Shown one piece after another: positions 1-8,661 of a stretch of 64,000 bases of DNA (the stretch's first letter is position 1; each line of letters begins with the position of its first letter). This DNA is from Clostridium amylolyticum (GTDB lineage: Bacteria > Bacillota > Clostridia > Clostridiales > Clostridiaceae): NCBI RefSeq assembly GCF_900142075.1, contig NZ_FQZO01000001.1, positions 186,001 to 250,000 of the forward strand, written 5' to 3'. A program made the position numbers and the translations under genes. Below the pieces are notes generated by a model, which was given only the letters and a program-made list of their open reading frames with translations, was not told the origin of the DNA and did no database searches.

Positions 1-18
1 GAAAAATATTCTTTTCAT
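1..18 (-). CDS. 5' end of a minus-strand gene running off the left edge
   Basis: Only the first six codons (MKRIFF) lie in the window, starting with ATG at 18 on the minus strand. A strong ribosome binding site (TAGGAGGA, 25-32 read on the minus strand) sits six bases upstream, which is the reason for calling a gene at all. It is divergent from the ComEA-like gene, so positions 33-120 probably carry both promoters. The product cannot be inferred from six residues. Confidence 0.55.
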
Positions 19-135
19 AAATAATCCTCCTACATTAACACAGTAAAATTATATCAATAAATTTAAAAAACATCTATATAATAAGATTATTCTGTCAATA
101 ATTTAACTAGAAATTATTGTATGGAAAGGATGCTT

Positions 136-795
136 ATGTTGAAAAAGAAAGAGAAATTAATAGGTTCTGTAATATTATGTGCAATTTTACTATTAGTAAC
201 TGTCATAGGATATATGATGTCAAAAAATAATAATTCAGGTATGGACGAGGATATATTTATTGAAAAATCTTCTAAAGAAGAAAAATCCAACGTAAAAAGT
301 GATAAAAACTCCACTTCAAAAGAGACAGAAACCTCGAATTCTACAGAGAAGAAGGGCATTTTGGTAGAAATAAAAGGTGAAGTAAAAAAACCAGATGTTT
401 ATTTAATGAAAGAAGACAGCATAGTAAAAGATTTAGTAAAAGAAGCTGGAGGAGCCACAGATAATAGCGACACTAGCAAATTAAACTTAGCACAAAAACT
501 AAGAGATGGCATGTGTATAGTAGTGCCTAATGTACAAAGCAATACTGGAAATATGATTACTGCTCCAGTATCCTCAAATGTGGGGATAAGTTCTAATTCT
601 GAAATAATTAACATAAACACAGCTACTAAGGAAGAGCTAAAAAAGCTTCCTTCTGTAGGAGATGTTACTGCAGATAAAATTATAGCCTACAGAGAAAAAA
701 ACGGAGGCTTTAAAACCATAGAAGATATAAAAAAAGTTGATAGGATAGGAGAAAGTACCTTCAATAAGCTAAAAGATAAGATAGATGTTAAGTAG
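136..795 (+). CDS. comEA: ComEA-like helix-hairpin-helix DNA-binding protein
   Basis: Membrane-anchored DNA receptor of the competence/DNA-uptake type. The protein has an N-terminal hydrophobic anchor (about residues 6-26), a low-complexity Ser/Lys/Glu linker, a SLBB-like domain (ILVEIKGEVKKPDVY onward) and a C-terminal pair of helix-hairpin-helix motifs (ININTATKEELKKLPSVGD), the order usual for ComEA. ATG codons occur at 121, 130 and 136; the purine-rich GGAAAGGA at 123-130 can only serve the one at 136, giving 219 residues. The gene stands alone, without comEB or comEC next to it, so a role in competence is known of the family and not shown here. Confidence 0.85.
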   Translation: MLKKKEKLIGSVILCAILLLVTVIGYMMSKNNNSGMDEDIFIEKSSKEEKSNVKSDKNSTSKETETSNSTEKKGILVEIKGEVKKPDVYLMKEDSIVKDLVKEAGGATDNSDTSKLNLAQKLRDGMCIVVPNVQSNTGNMITAPVSSNVGISSNSEIININTATKEELKKLPSVGDVTADKIIAYREKNGGFKTIEDIKKVDRIGESTFNKLKDKIDVK

Positions 796-889
796 TGCAA
801 AGTGGTACATATGTATAGTTTTATATGACTTTTAAAAACATTGAAAATAGTTTATAATGTATTCAAAACAATGGAAAGAGGTGGCGTAC

Positions 890-1918
890 ATGGTAAAAAG
901 ATTAACAGAATTAACTCGTACCTCTGGTTGAGCAGCCAAAATAGGGCCGGAGACCCTTTCAAAGATACTTGGTACTTTACCAAAAATGGAAAGCGAAAAT
1001 TTAATAGTAGGCATAGAAACCAGCGATGATGCCGCAGTATATAAATTAAATGATGAAATGGCTACCATTCAAACTTTAGATTTCTTCACTCCAGTGGTGG
1101 ACGATCCATATACTTTTGGAGCTATTGCAGCGGCAAATTCTTTAAGTGATGTATATGCTATGGGAGGAAAACCTATAGTAGCTCTTAACATAGTATGTTT
1201 TCCTAACTGCCTGCCCATTGAAGTTTTAGGAGAAATTTTAAGAGGGGGAGCAGATAAGGTTAAAGAAGCAGGAGCAGTGGTTATAGGAGGACATTCAGTT
1301 CAAGATGAAGAACCTAAGTACGGCCTCTCAGTAACCGGTATAGTACATCCAGAAAAGGTTTTAAAAAATCATGGATGTAAAGAAGGGGATGTACTTATAC
1401 TAACAAAACCTTTAGGCACAGGAATAATTAACACAGCTATTAAAGGAGATATAGCTTCTAAAGAGGCTTATGATGAGGCTGTAGAAGTTATGTCCACATT
1501 AAATAAATATGCTGGAGAAATAGTTGTAAATCATGATATAACAGCATGTACAGATGTTACAGGTTTCGGTATTATGGGGCATGGATATGAAATGGCTGAA
1601 GGTTCTAATAAGACCTTGATAATATATAAGAATAAAATACCTTATATAAAAGCTGCTAGAGAATATGCGGAAATGGGATTAATACCAGAAGGAAGTTATA
1701 ATAATAGAGGATATTTAGATGGTAAATATGAACTTAACAATGTAGAGCCTTGGTTAGAGGATATATTGTTTGACCCTCAAACTTCTGGAGGCCTATTAGT
1801 TTCCTGTTCTTTTGATGAAAGTGAAGAGCTAATGAGAGAGCTTTCAAAGCTTAAATTGCAAAGTTCTATAATTGGTGAAGTTGTAAGTAAGAAAGATAAA
1901 TATATTATAGTTAAATAA
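890..1918 (+). CDS. selD: Selenide, water dikinase, a selenoprotein (Sec at residue 14)
   Basis: Makes selenophosphate from selenide and ATP, the selenium donor for Sec-tRNA. The reading frame from ATG 890 (after AGAGGTGG) is interrupted by TGA at 929-931, then continues without a break to TAA at 1918, giving 342 residues, a normal SelD length. The TGA lies in TSG-U-AAKIG, where other SelD proteins carry the catalytic Cys or Sec three residues before the essential Lys (here K17). Reading from the next ATG (986) would remove this active site. The glycine-rich ATP-binding parts (VGIETSDDAAVY, TDVTGFGIMGH, DPQTSGGLL) are intact. selA and selB follow on the same strand, so the machinery needed to read its UGA is encoded next to it. 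Confidence 0.95.
929..957 (+). promoter_or_regulatory. Sec UGA codon and putative bacterial SECIS hairpin in selD
   Basis: The UGA at 929-931 is followed by a small stem-loop: AGGG (943-946) pairs with CCCT (954-957) around a seven-base loop, CCGGAGA. The loop starts about 16 bases after the UGA and contains a GG pair, as expected for bacterial SECIS elements bound by SelB. Pairing was judged by eye; lower-stem pairs may extend it. Confidence 0.65.
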
Positions 1919-2026
1919 AAAGCCGCAAATAGTTGTTACATTGATTATTGATATAACTACATTAAAGTTAAAAACTGAAGGTGGCTATTTCATTTGGGTA
2001 AATAACTTTAATCAGGAGGAGTTAAA

Positions 2027-3412
2027 ATGGGTAAGGAGCTTTTAAGAAAGCTACCTAAGGTAGATATATTGCTTCAACACTCAAAAGTAGAAGAAGCTTT
2101 TGAGAATAATTCAAGGGTTTTGGTTATAGAAGCAGTAAGAGAGGCTTTAGAAGATACTAGAAAGAATATATTAGAAGGAAATATCCAAGAATTTACTATA
2201 GAAGATATAATAAATACATTTAATGATATACTAGATAAAAATAACAAGCCTAAGCTTAGAAAAGTAATAAACGCAGCAGGAATTGTTATACATACAAACC
2301 TTGGACGTTCTCTTTTATGTGATAAGGCAGTTAATCAAGTAGAGGATATCATTAAAAATTATAACAATCTGGAATATGATATTGACAAAGGTGCCAGGGG
2401 TTCTAGGTACTCCCATATAGAAGATATTATTAAAGAAATAACTGGAGCGGAAGCAGCCTTAGTAGTAAATAATAATGCTGCTGCGGTGATGCTGGTTTTA
2501 AACACTCTTTGTGAAGAAAAAGAAGCCATTGTATCTAGAGGTCAGCTGGTAGAAATAGGTGGATCCTTTAGAGTGCCTGAAGTTATGAAGTTTAGCAAAG
2601 CTAAGCTGGTGGAAGTAGGTACAACTAACAGAACTCACCTTTATGATTATGAAAATAATATAACTGAAAATACTGGTGTACTTTTAAAAGTACATACTTC
2701 TAATTTTAAAATTTTAGGATTTACAGAAGATGTATCAGCAGAAGAACTTACAAAGCTGGGAGAAAAATATGATGTACCAGTGGTAGAAGATATAGGCAGT
2801 GGAGTATTGATAAATCTTCAAAGCTACGGATTAAGCTATGAGCCTACGGTGCAAGAAAGCGTTAAAAAGGGCATAGATGTAATAACCTTTAGTGGGGATA
2901 AGATGCTAGGGGGGCCACAGGCTGGTATAATCATTGGAAAGAAGAAATATATAGATAAAATAAAAAAGAATCAGCTTACAAGAGCATTAAGGGTAGACAA
3001 AATGACATTAGCAGCCTTAGAGGCAACGTTAAAATGTTATTTAGATGAAGAAACAGCCATAAAGGAAATACCTACTTTAAATATGATGTTAACACCACCT
3101 GAGGAAATTAAAAAGAAAGCTCAGTTACTTAAAAGAAAGCTATCCACAGCTCCAAAACATTTTAGTTTCCACATTGAAGAGGATTATTCTATGGTAGGAG
3201 GAGGCTCCATGCCTGAGGAAAAGCTTAAGACTTATGTGGTTAAAGTAAAAAGCAGTAAGTTTTCAGCTAAGGAATTAGAAGGAGAATTAAGAAACTATGA
3301 AACTCCTATTATTTCAAGGATATCCAATGATGAAATTTATCTTGATTTAAGAACCATATTTAAAGAAGATTTTGAAATTATATTAAATGCTCTTAAAGCA
3401 CTAGGAGAATAA
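2027..3412 (+). CDS. selA: L-seryl-tRNA(Sec) selenium transferase
   Basis: PLP enzyme that converts Ser-tRNA(Sec) to Sec-tRNA(Sec) with selenophosphate. The 461-residue length fits bacterial SelA. N-terminal helical domain, then VINAAGIVIHTNLGRS, typical of the family, and the PLP lysine in TFSGDKMLGGPQAG (K292). The start has AGGAGG (2015-2020) seven bases upstream. It lies 108 bp after selD and 3 bp before selB, so selA and selB are surely cotranscribed. The 108-bp gap shows no tRNA-like fold, so selC must be elsewhere. Confidence 0.97.
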   Translation: MGKELLRKLPKVDILLQHSKVEEAFENNSRVLVIEAVREALEDTRKNILEGNIQEFTIEDIINTFNDILDKNNKPKLRKVINAAGIVIHTNLGRSLLCDKAVNQVEDIIKNYNNLEYDIDKGARGSRYSHIEDIIKEITGAEAALVVNNNAAAVMLVLNTLCEEKEAIVSRGQLVEIGGSFRVPEVMKFSKAKLVEVGTTNRTHLYDYENNITENTGVLLKVHTSNFKILGFTEDVSAEELTKLGEKYDVPVVEDIGSGVLINLQSYGLSYEPTVQESVKKGIDVITFSGDKMLGGPQAGIIIGKKKYIDKIKKNQLTRALRVDKMTLAALEATLKCYLDEETAIKEIPTLNMMLTPPEEIKKKAQLLKRKLSTAPKHFSFHIEEDYSMVGGGSMPEEKLKTYVVKVKSSKFSAKELEGELRNYETPIISRISNDEIYLDLRTIFKEDFEIILNALKALGE

Positions 3413-3415
3413 CCT

Positions 3416-5323
3416 ATGAAGCATATAATTATAGGAACAGCAGGACATATAGATCACGGTAAGACAACGCTTATAAAGGCTCTTACAGGAAGAGAAACAG
3501 ATACCCTTAAGGAGGAAAAAGCGAGAGGTATATCTATAAACTTAGGTTTTACATTTTTTGATTTACCTTCAGGAAAAAGAGCTGGAATAATAGATGTACC
3601 TGGCCATGAAAAATTTGTTAAAAACATGCTGGCGGGAGTTAGCGGTATAGATATAGTACTTATGGTCATTGCAGCAGATGAAGGTGTCATGCCGCAAACA
3701 AAAGAGCATCTTGAAATACTTCAGCTATTAAATATTAAAAAAGGTTTAGTAGTACTAACCAAAAAAGATATGGTAGATGAAGAATGGTTGGAAATGATAA
3801 AGGAAGATGTAAAAGATAGGGTTAAGGGAACCTTTTTAGAAAATAGCCCCATAATACCTGTATCCTCTAAAACTGGTGAAGGTATTGACAAGATTATGGA
3901 GTATGTGGAAGAAGCCTCTGAAGAAGTGGAAGCAAAAGATACCATAGGTCACTTTAGAATGCCGGTAGATAGAGTTTTCTCTGTAAGTGGTTTTGGTACT
4001 GTGGTAACAGGAACCATATTTGGAGGAAGAATAAATACAGGAGAAACTGTAGAAATATATCCTCAAAAAATAACAGGGAAAATTAGAAATATTCAGGTTC
4101 ATGACAAGGATGTAACCTTTGCAGAAGCAGGTCAAAGATGCGCATTAAATATATCTGGAGTAAAAGGTGAGGAGGTGTCCAGAGGCAACGTTATATCCAA
4201 GGAGGATATAATGGAACCATCCCTTACTATAGATTGTAACTTATATTATTTAAAAAGCGCTGAAAAACCTCTTATTAATAGACAAAGAGTGAGATTATAT
4301 CACGGTACAGATGAAATATTATGTAGAGTAATTATTTTGGACAAAGAAGAGGTTAAACCTGGAGAAAATGCTTATGTACAGCTAAAATTAGAAGAGCCCA
4401 TAGCTGCTCAAAGAAATGACAGATATGTTATAAGAAGTTACTCACCTATGATAACCATAGGCGGCGGGGCAATAATTGAACCCGTAGCAAAGAAAGCCAA
4501 AAGGTTAAATAAGGAATATCTAGAAGAGCTAAAAATAAAGGAAAGCGGCTCTGCAGATAGCATAGTTGAAAGTATCGTAAACAAACTATCATCTAATTAT
4601 CCTGGAAATAATGAGATATTAAAAGCTTTGGGAAAAAATGAAGATAGGCTTGCTGATATTTTAGACACCTTAGTAAAGGAAAAGAAGATAATAAGGTTAG
4701 ATGCTGGAGATAAGCCTGTTTATATTCACAACAAATTTCTAATGAAGAAGATTGAAGAAGCTAGTGAATTGTTAAAGGAATTTCATAAAAATAATCCTTT
4801 AAAAGCAGGGATATCAAAAGAGGAATTCAAAAACAAAGTATTTGGAAAGAACTTAAAACAGAGAAATTATGATGAGATACTAGATATTTTATTAAAGGGA
4901 GATATTATTAAAATTACAGGAAACAATGTAGCTCTTTATGACTTTCAAATTGTTTATGACGCATATCAAAAGGAAATTAAAGAAACTATCCTTAAACAAT
5001 TTAAAGAAGGAAAGTATATGCCACCAAGATTAGAAGATCTTTCAGCTAACATAAAAAATAAAAAGGATTTTAAAGCTGTATTAGATTCCCTGCTAGATCA
5101 AGGTGAATTGTATAAGGTGAATGAAGAGTGTATTCTTTATAATGAATATTTTACAGAAGCAAAGAATATGTTAACTCAGCATATTCAAAGTAATGACTTC
5201 ATTACTGCAGGAGATTTTAGGGACTTATTAGATACCAGCAGAAAATATGCAGTAGCTATTCTTGAACACTTTGATTCTTTAAAGATAACTAAAAGGGTAG
5301 AAGATAAAAGATTTTTAATGTAA
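3416..5323 (+). CDS. selB: Selenocysteine-specific elongation factor SelB
   Basis: GTPase that carries Sec-tRNA to the ribosome and binds the SECIS hairpin. 635 residues. P-loop GHIDHGKT (10-17), switch region GISINLGFTF, G3 DVPGHE, G4 TKKD, then EF-Tu-like beta-barrel domains (RMPVDRVFSVSGFGTVVTGT) and a C-terminal half of winged-helix repeats that bind SECIS RNA. The start codon is three bases after the selA stop. The whole operon supports at least the Sec codon in selD; other selenoproteins are expected elsewhere in the genome. Confidence 0.97.
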   Translation: MKHIIIGTAGHIDHGKTTLIKALTGRETDTLKEEKARGISINLGFTFFDLPSGKRAGIIDVPGHEKFVKNMLAGVSGIDIVLMVIAADEGVMPQTKEHLEILQLLNIKKGLVVLTKKDMVDEEWLEMIKEDVKDRVKGTFLENSPIIPVSSKTGEGIDKIMEYVEEASEEVEAKDTIGHFRMPVDRVFSVSGFGTVVTGTIFGGRINTGETVEIYPQKITGKIRNIQVHDKDVTFAEAGQRCALNISGVKGEEVSRGNVISKEDIMEPSLTIDCNLYYLKSAEKPLINRQRVRLYHGTDEILCRVIILDKEEVKPGENAYVQLKLEEPIAAQRNDRYVIRSYSPMITIGGGAIIEPVAKKAKRLNKEYLEELKIKESGSADSIVESIVNKLSSNYPGNNEILKALGKNEDRLADILDTLVKEKKIIRLDAGDKPVYIHNKFLMKKIEEASELLKEFHKNNPLKAGISKEEFKNKVFGKNLKQRNYDEILDILLKGDIIKITGNNVALYDFQIVYDAYQKEIKETILKQFKEGKYMPPRLEDLSANIKNKKDFKAVLDSLLDQGELYKVNEECILYNEYFTEAKNMLTQHIQSNDFITAGDFRDLLDTSRKYAVAILEHFDSLKITKRVEDKRFLM

Positions 5324-5398
5324 ATATGTATAAATTTAAGCATATTTATAGTAAGATAATGGTAGTATGATAATAAGATATTGAGAAGGGGGATTTAA

Positions 5399-5605
5399 AT
5401 GGAAGTACTAGCTAATTTAGGATTAAGTTTGATCTTTGGAATTTTAGGAATTATAATAATGGCTATAGGTTATATTGTTTTTGACAAGATGATTCCTTTA
5501 GATTTTAATAAAGAATTGGAACAAAAGAACATAGCTGTAGCTATTGTAATTGCAGGACTACTAATAGGCATAGCTATTATAGTATCTAGAGTGGTAGCAG
5601 CCTAG
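5399..5605 (+). CDS. DUF350 family small membrane protein
   Basis: 68 residues with two hydrophobic segments (about 8-28 and 46-66) and the short polar link DKMIPLDFNKELEQKNIAVA that marks DUF350 (YjfL-like) proteins, here as a single-repeat form. A good ribosome binding site (AGAAGGGGG) precedes ATG 5399. The family has no firm biochemical role. It lies 75 bp downstream of selB on the same strand and is followed by a terminator, so it may be the last gene of the sel transcript, but a functional link to selenium is not supported. Confidence 0.8.
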   Translation: MEVLANLGLSLIFGILGIIIMAIGYIVFDKMIPLDFNKELEQKNIAVAIVIAGLLIGIAIIVSRVVAA

Positions 5606-5629
5606 TAATTGAGAATTTAGAATGGAGGA

Positions 5630-5660
5630 AGTTTTTCTGATGGAGAGAATCAGAAAAACT
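5630..5660 (+). repeat. 12-bp perfect inverted repeat after the DUF350 gene
   Basis: AGTTTTTCTGAT (5630-5641) and its exact complement (5649-5660) flank a 7-base purine loop. There is no T run after it, so it is not a simple terminator. It lies just ahead of a clear terminator at 5676-5708 and may stabilise the mRNA 3' end. It does not fold as tRNA-Sec. Confidence 0.6.
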
Positions 5661-5675
5661 GAAGAATGTATAGAA

Positions 5676-5708
5676 GAAACCAAAGGATGAATCCTTTGGT
5701 TTCTTTTA
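5676..5708 (+). terminator. Rho-independent terminator
   Basis: GAAACCAAAGGAT (5676-5688) pairs perfectly with ATCCTTTGGTTTC (5691-5703) around a two-base gap, followed by TTTT. It ends the selD-to-DUF350 transcription unit. Confidence 0.85.
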
Positions 5709-5803
5709 AAAACATTGATTAGGGTAGACTTTGTTGAGAGTGGTTTGGAGTTTATACCTGGGTACATTGACACAATAATAAAAAAGAATTATAATAGAGA
5801 TCG

Positions 5804-5817
5804 TGCAATCGTTTGCA
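5804..5817 (+). promoter_or_regulatory. LacI-family operator in front of the regulator gene
   Basis: TGCAATCGTTTGCA is an almost perfect palindrome with the central CG typical of LacI/GalR operators. The same pattern (TGCAANCGNTTGCA) occurs at 11004-11017 in front of the divergent-side maltose phosphorylase operon. It lies 36 bp before the regulator start, so autorepression is likely. Confidence 0.75.
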
Positions 5818-5853
5818 TGCCTTTTTTTAATTTAGTGTAGGAGTGTAATAATT

Positions 5854-6855
5854 ATGGCAGTAACTATAAAAGAAGTAGCAGATTTAGCAAAGGTTTCTAC
5901 CTCTACAGTGTCTAGAGTATTAGCCGGAAATCCAAGGATAAGTGATAATACTAAAGAAAGGGTTTGGAAAGCGGTAGAGGATTTGAATTATCATCCTAAT
6001 GCTATTGCCAGAAGTCTTGCCAATAAATCTACTAATACCTTAGGGGTTATTTTACCTAGTAGAAACGATGATCTATTCAAGAATCCTTTTTTTATTCAAA
6101 CCATGACTGGTATAAGTAAATATGCAAAGAAAATAGGGTATTATATCATGTATACTTATAGCAAGAATGAAGAGGAAGAAGTTAAGATAATAGATAACTA
6201 TATCAACAGTAAACTAGTGGATGGAATTATTTTATTAACCTCTAGATACGAGGATAAAAGCATAAAAAATTTAAAGAACAAACAGTTTCCTTTTGTGGTT
6301 ATAGGACGACCTGAGAATATTGATAATGATCTATGGATAGATAACGATAATTTCAGAGCCATGAGAGAGGTTGTGTACTATTTAATTGAAAAAGGACATA
6401 GAAATATAGGCTTCATTGGAGGACCAAGCAATTTATATATGTCAAGAGATCGATATCAAGGATACATATCAGCCTTGCAAGAGAATAACATAGATATAAA
6501 CATTGATTACATATATGAAATGAAAGACTTTACAGAAGAATGTGGCTATTTAGCCGCAAAAAAACTGTTTAAAAATAAAGGTGTTACCGGCATAGTAACC
6601 ACAGATGACTTGTTAGCCTTTGGAACTTTAAAGTTTATGAAGGAAAAATCTATTAAAGATATATCCATAGTTGGATTTAATAATACACCTTTATCGGAGT
6701 ACCAAAACCCTCCTTTAACCACTGTAAATATTAATGCGGATTTGCTTGGCTATAATGCAGCTAAGCTTCTTATTAGCTCTCTTAGAAATACTTTAGAAGG
6801 AAAAAATTATTTTATTGTGGATACTGAGATAATAAAAAGAGAATCTACAAAGTGA
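5854..6855 (+). CDS. LacI-family regulator, probable maltose/maltodextrin operon repressor
   Basis: 333 residues. N-terminal LacI helix-turn-helix (TIKEVADLAKVSTSTVSRVLAG) with the hinge helix NAIARSLANK, followed by a periplasmic-binding-protein-like sugar domain (TLGVILPS, FPFVVIGR, GHRNIGFIGG, TTDDLLAFG, ISIVGFNN). The overall look is that of MalR-type regulators. It faces the maltose phosphorylase and glucan phosphorylase genes, and both units have the same 14-bp operator, so control of maltodextrin breakdown is a well-grounded inference. The effector cannot be read from the sequence. Confidence 0.9.
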   Translation: MAVTIKEVADLAKVSTSTVSRVLAGNPRISDNTKERVWKAVEDLNYHPNAIARSLANKSTNTLGVILPSRNDDLFKNPFFIQTMTGISKYAKKIGYYIMYTYSKNEEEEVKIIDNYINSKLVDGIILLTSRYEDKSIKNLKNKQFPFVVIGRPENIDNDLWIDNDNFRAMREVVYYLIEKGHRNIGFIGGPSNLYMSRDRYQGYISALQENNIDINIDYIYEMKDFTEECGYLAAKKLFKNKGVTGIVTTDDLLAFGTLKFMKEKSIKDISIVGFNNTPLSEYQNPPLTTVNINADLLGYNAAKLLISSLRNTLEGKNYFIVDTEIIKRESTK

Positions 6856-6920
6856 TAGAAGTATGGGAGATTTAATAATATTCAATAGGATTACTTCTAT
6901 ATTATTAAAAATAAAAAATG

Positions 6921-6962
6921 AAGGAGTTGTCGCATAATACATTATACAACAGCTCCTTATTT
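6921..6962. terminator. Bidirectional terminator between convergent genes
   Basis: AAGGAGTTGT (6921-6930) pairs with ACAGCTCCTT (6949-6958) with one wobble. AAAAAA precedes and TTATTT follows, so the hairpin can end transcripts from both the regulator and the glucan phosphorylase. Confidence 0.65.
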
Positions 6963-7013
6963 ATAAACTGATTTTTAATTATACCAATTTTAGAATAAAA
7001 ATTAATTGCTTCA

Positions 7014-8639
7014 TTAATTATTCTTAATATACATCTTTTCAAAATACTCTTCTAACATTCTTTTTACTGAAAAATAATCTTTAGTGCTGTTTATGGAATT
7101 AATCATCATTTCCACCCATTTAGCTTTATTGTTATAATAAGTTGGTATAACTTCATTTAAAAGCACATGGTAAAGAGCTTTTAAATCATGATTATCTAAT
7201 TCTTCCTCGGTTTGGAAATCTTCAAGAGCCTTGCCATCTCCAAACTGCCATCCATTCACTCCATGGTTGCAGGCTTCTGGCCACCATCCATCTAAGATGG
7301 AGAAGTTTATTACACCATTCATGGCTGCTTTCATTCCTGAGGTACCGCTGGCTTCAAGAGGCCTTCTAGGGTTGTTAAGCCATATATCAGAGCCTCTGGT
7401 AAGCATCTTTCCTATGGTCATATCATAGTTTTCTAAAAATACTACAGAGTTTGGATACTTTTTAGTCATATTAACTATATTCTTAATTATATCTTTACCA
7501 GTATCATCTAAAGGATGAGCTTTTCCTGAAAATACTATTTGTATCTTTCCTTCTCTTAAAAGAGGTTCTATTATTTCTGTATCTGTAAAAATAAGATTAC
7601 TTCGTTTATAAGGGGCAGCCCTTCTTGAAAATCCTATAAGAAGCTTGTCAGCATCTAGTGCTACTCCGGTTCTTTCTTTCACAAAGGCTATTAAATCATG
7701 CTTATTTTTCATATGGTTTTCCCAAACCTGAGATTTTTCTTCAGCAGCCTTAATCATATTTTCATCCACCCAAGTAGGCATGTGAATAGCATTGGTTATG
7801 CCTATTATTTCACTTCTGTTATCTATATGCATCCACATCTTATTGGCAGTTTCAGCATGAAGCTGTGCCACAGCGTTGGAGATCCTAGAAAGTCTAAGAG
7901 CAGCCACGGTCATATTAAAAGGTGCTCCTCCTATGTCCACCATTTGTTCAAAGGTAAGGCCATTGTTTGCTCCCATATACATAAGCCTATGAAGGGGATG
8001 GGATTCATTCCCTTGAACAATAGGGGTATGGGTGGTGAAAACAACTTCATCAATGGTTTTACATTTTGCATTTATAAAGGATAAACCTTTATCCATTTTT
8101 TCTTTTATAAGCTCTAATCCAGCAAAAACTGCATGGCCTTCATTAAAATGATATACTTCTACCTCATGGCCTAAAGCTCTTAAAGCTCTTACTCCACCTA
8201 TACCCAGCACCATTTCTTGTGCTATTCTCTCTTCACCAAACCAACCATAAAGCTGACCAGTAATCCAAGCATCTTCATTTTCAGGAAGATCTGTGTCCAA
8301 AAAATATAGTGGACATACTCCGTAATTTACTACTTTCCATACCTTTATCACAACATCTCTTTCTCTTATTTTAACATTTACCTTCACTCCGGTATCTTCT
8401 AGGCAATGATAATCATTGTTATGATAACTGTCATAAGGGTTGCCTTCTTCATCTATCCTTTGATCCGTATAACCTTGTTTCCATTTCAGTCCTAAACCTA
8501 TAAGAGGGTAGTGATAATCATGGGCACCCTTCATATAGTCTCCAGCAAGTATACCTAATCCACCAGCATAAGTTTTTATTTTACTATCTATGCCATATTC
8601 CATGCAAAAGTAAGCGGTATTTGGAAGCTTTTTATTCAT
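7014..8639 (-). CDS. Short-form alpha-glucan phosphorylase (GT35)
   Basis: PLP-dependent phosphorolysis of alpha-1,4-glucans to glucose 1-phosphate. 541 residues, much shorter than the roughly 800 of GlgP/MalP; this is the compact form of the alpha-glucan phosphorylase family. The N-terminus (AYFCMEYGIDSKIKTYAGGLGILAGDY) and the PLP-lysine region (PLEASGTSGMKAAMNG) are present, as is HTPIVQGNESHPL. Start ATG 8639 has a GGAGTG motif just upstream. It is 22 bp downstream of the maltose phosphorylase gene and clearly in one operon with it. Together they would turn maltodextrins into hexose phosphates without spending ATP on the first step. A beta-phosphoglucomutase, needed for the maltose phosphorylase product, is not in the window. 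Confidence 0.9.
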   Translation of the reverse strand: MNKKLPNTAYFCMEYGIDSKIKTYAGGLGILAGDYMKGAHDYHYPLIGLGLKWKQGYTDQRIDEEGNPYDSYHNNDYHCLEDTGVKVNVKIRERDVVIKVWKVVNYGVCPLYFLDTDLPENEDAWITGQLYGWFGEERIAQEMVLGIGGVRALRALGHEVEVYHFNEGHAVFAGLELIKEKMDKGLSFINAKCKTIDEVVFTTHTPIVQGNESHPLHRLMYMGANNGLTFEQMVDIGGAPFNMTVAALRLSRISNAVAQLHAETANKMWMHIDNRSEIIGITNAIHMPTWVDENMIKAAEEKSQVWENHMKNKHDLIAFVKERTGVALDADKLLIGFSRRAAPYKRSNLIFTDTEIIEPLLREGKIQIVFSGKAHPLDDTGKDIIKNIVNMTKKYPNSVVFLENYDMTIGKMLTRGSDIWLNNPRRPLEASGTSGMKAAMNGVINFSILDGWWPEACNHGVNGWQFGDGKALEDFQTEEELDNHDLKALYHVLLNEVIPTYYNNKAKWVEMMINSINSTKDYFSVKRMLEEYFEKMYIKNN

Positions 8640-8661
8640 AACAGTTACACTCCTTTGAAAT

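Noticed and set aside
1919..2026. Possible tRNA-Sec (selC) between selD and selA, or after selB (5324-5398)
   Set aside because: No cloverleaf with a long variable arm and no CCA-type acceptor could be formed in either gap.
3836..4135. Minus-strand frame of 99 codons inside selB
   Set aside because: Lies wholly within a certain gene, has no ribosome binding site and a low-complexity Tyr/Phe/Ser-rich product.
5630..5660. Inverted repeat considered as a riboswitch or T-box arm
   Set aside because: It is too small and simple, has no conserved core, and lies downstream of a gene.
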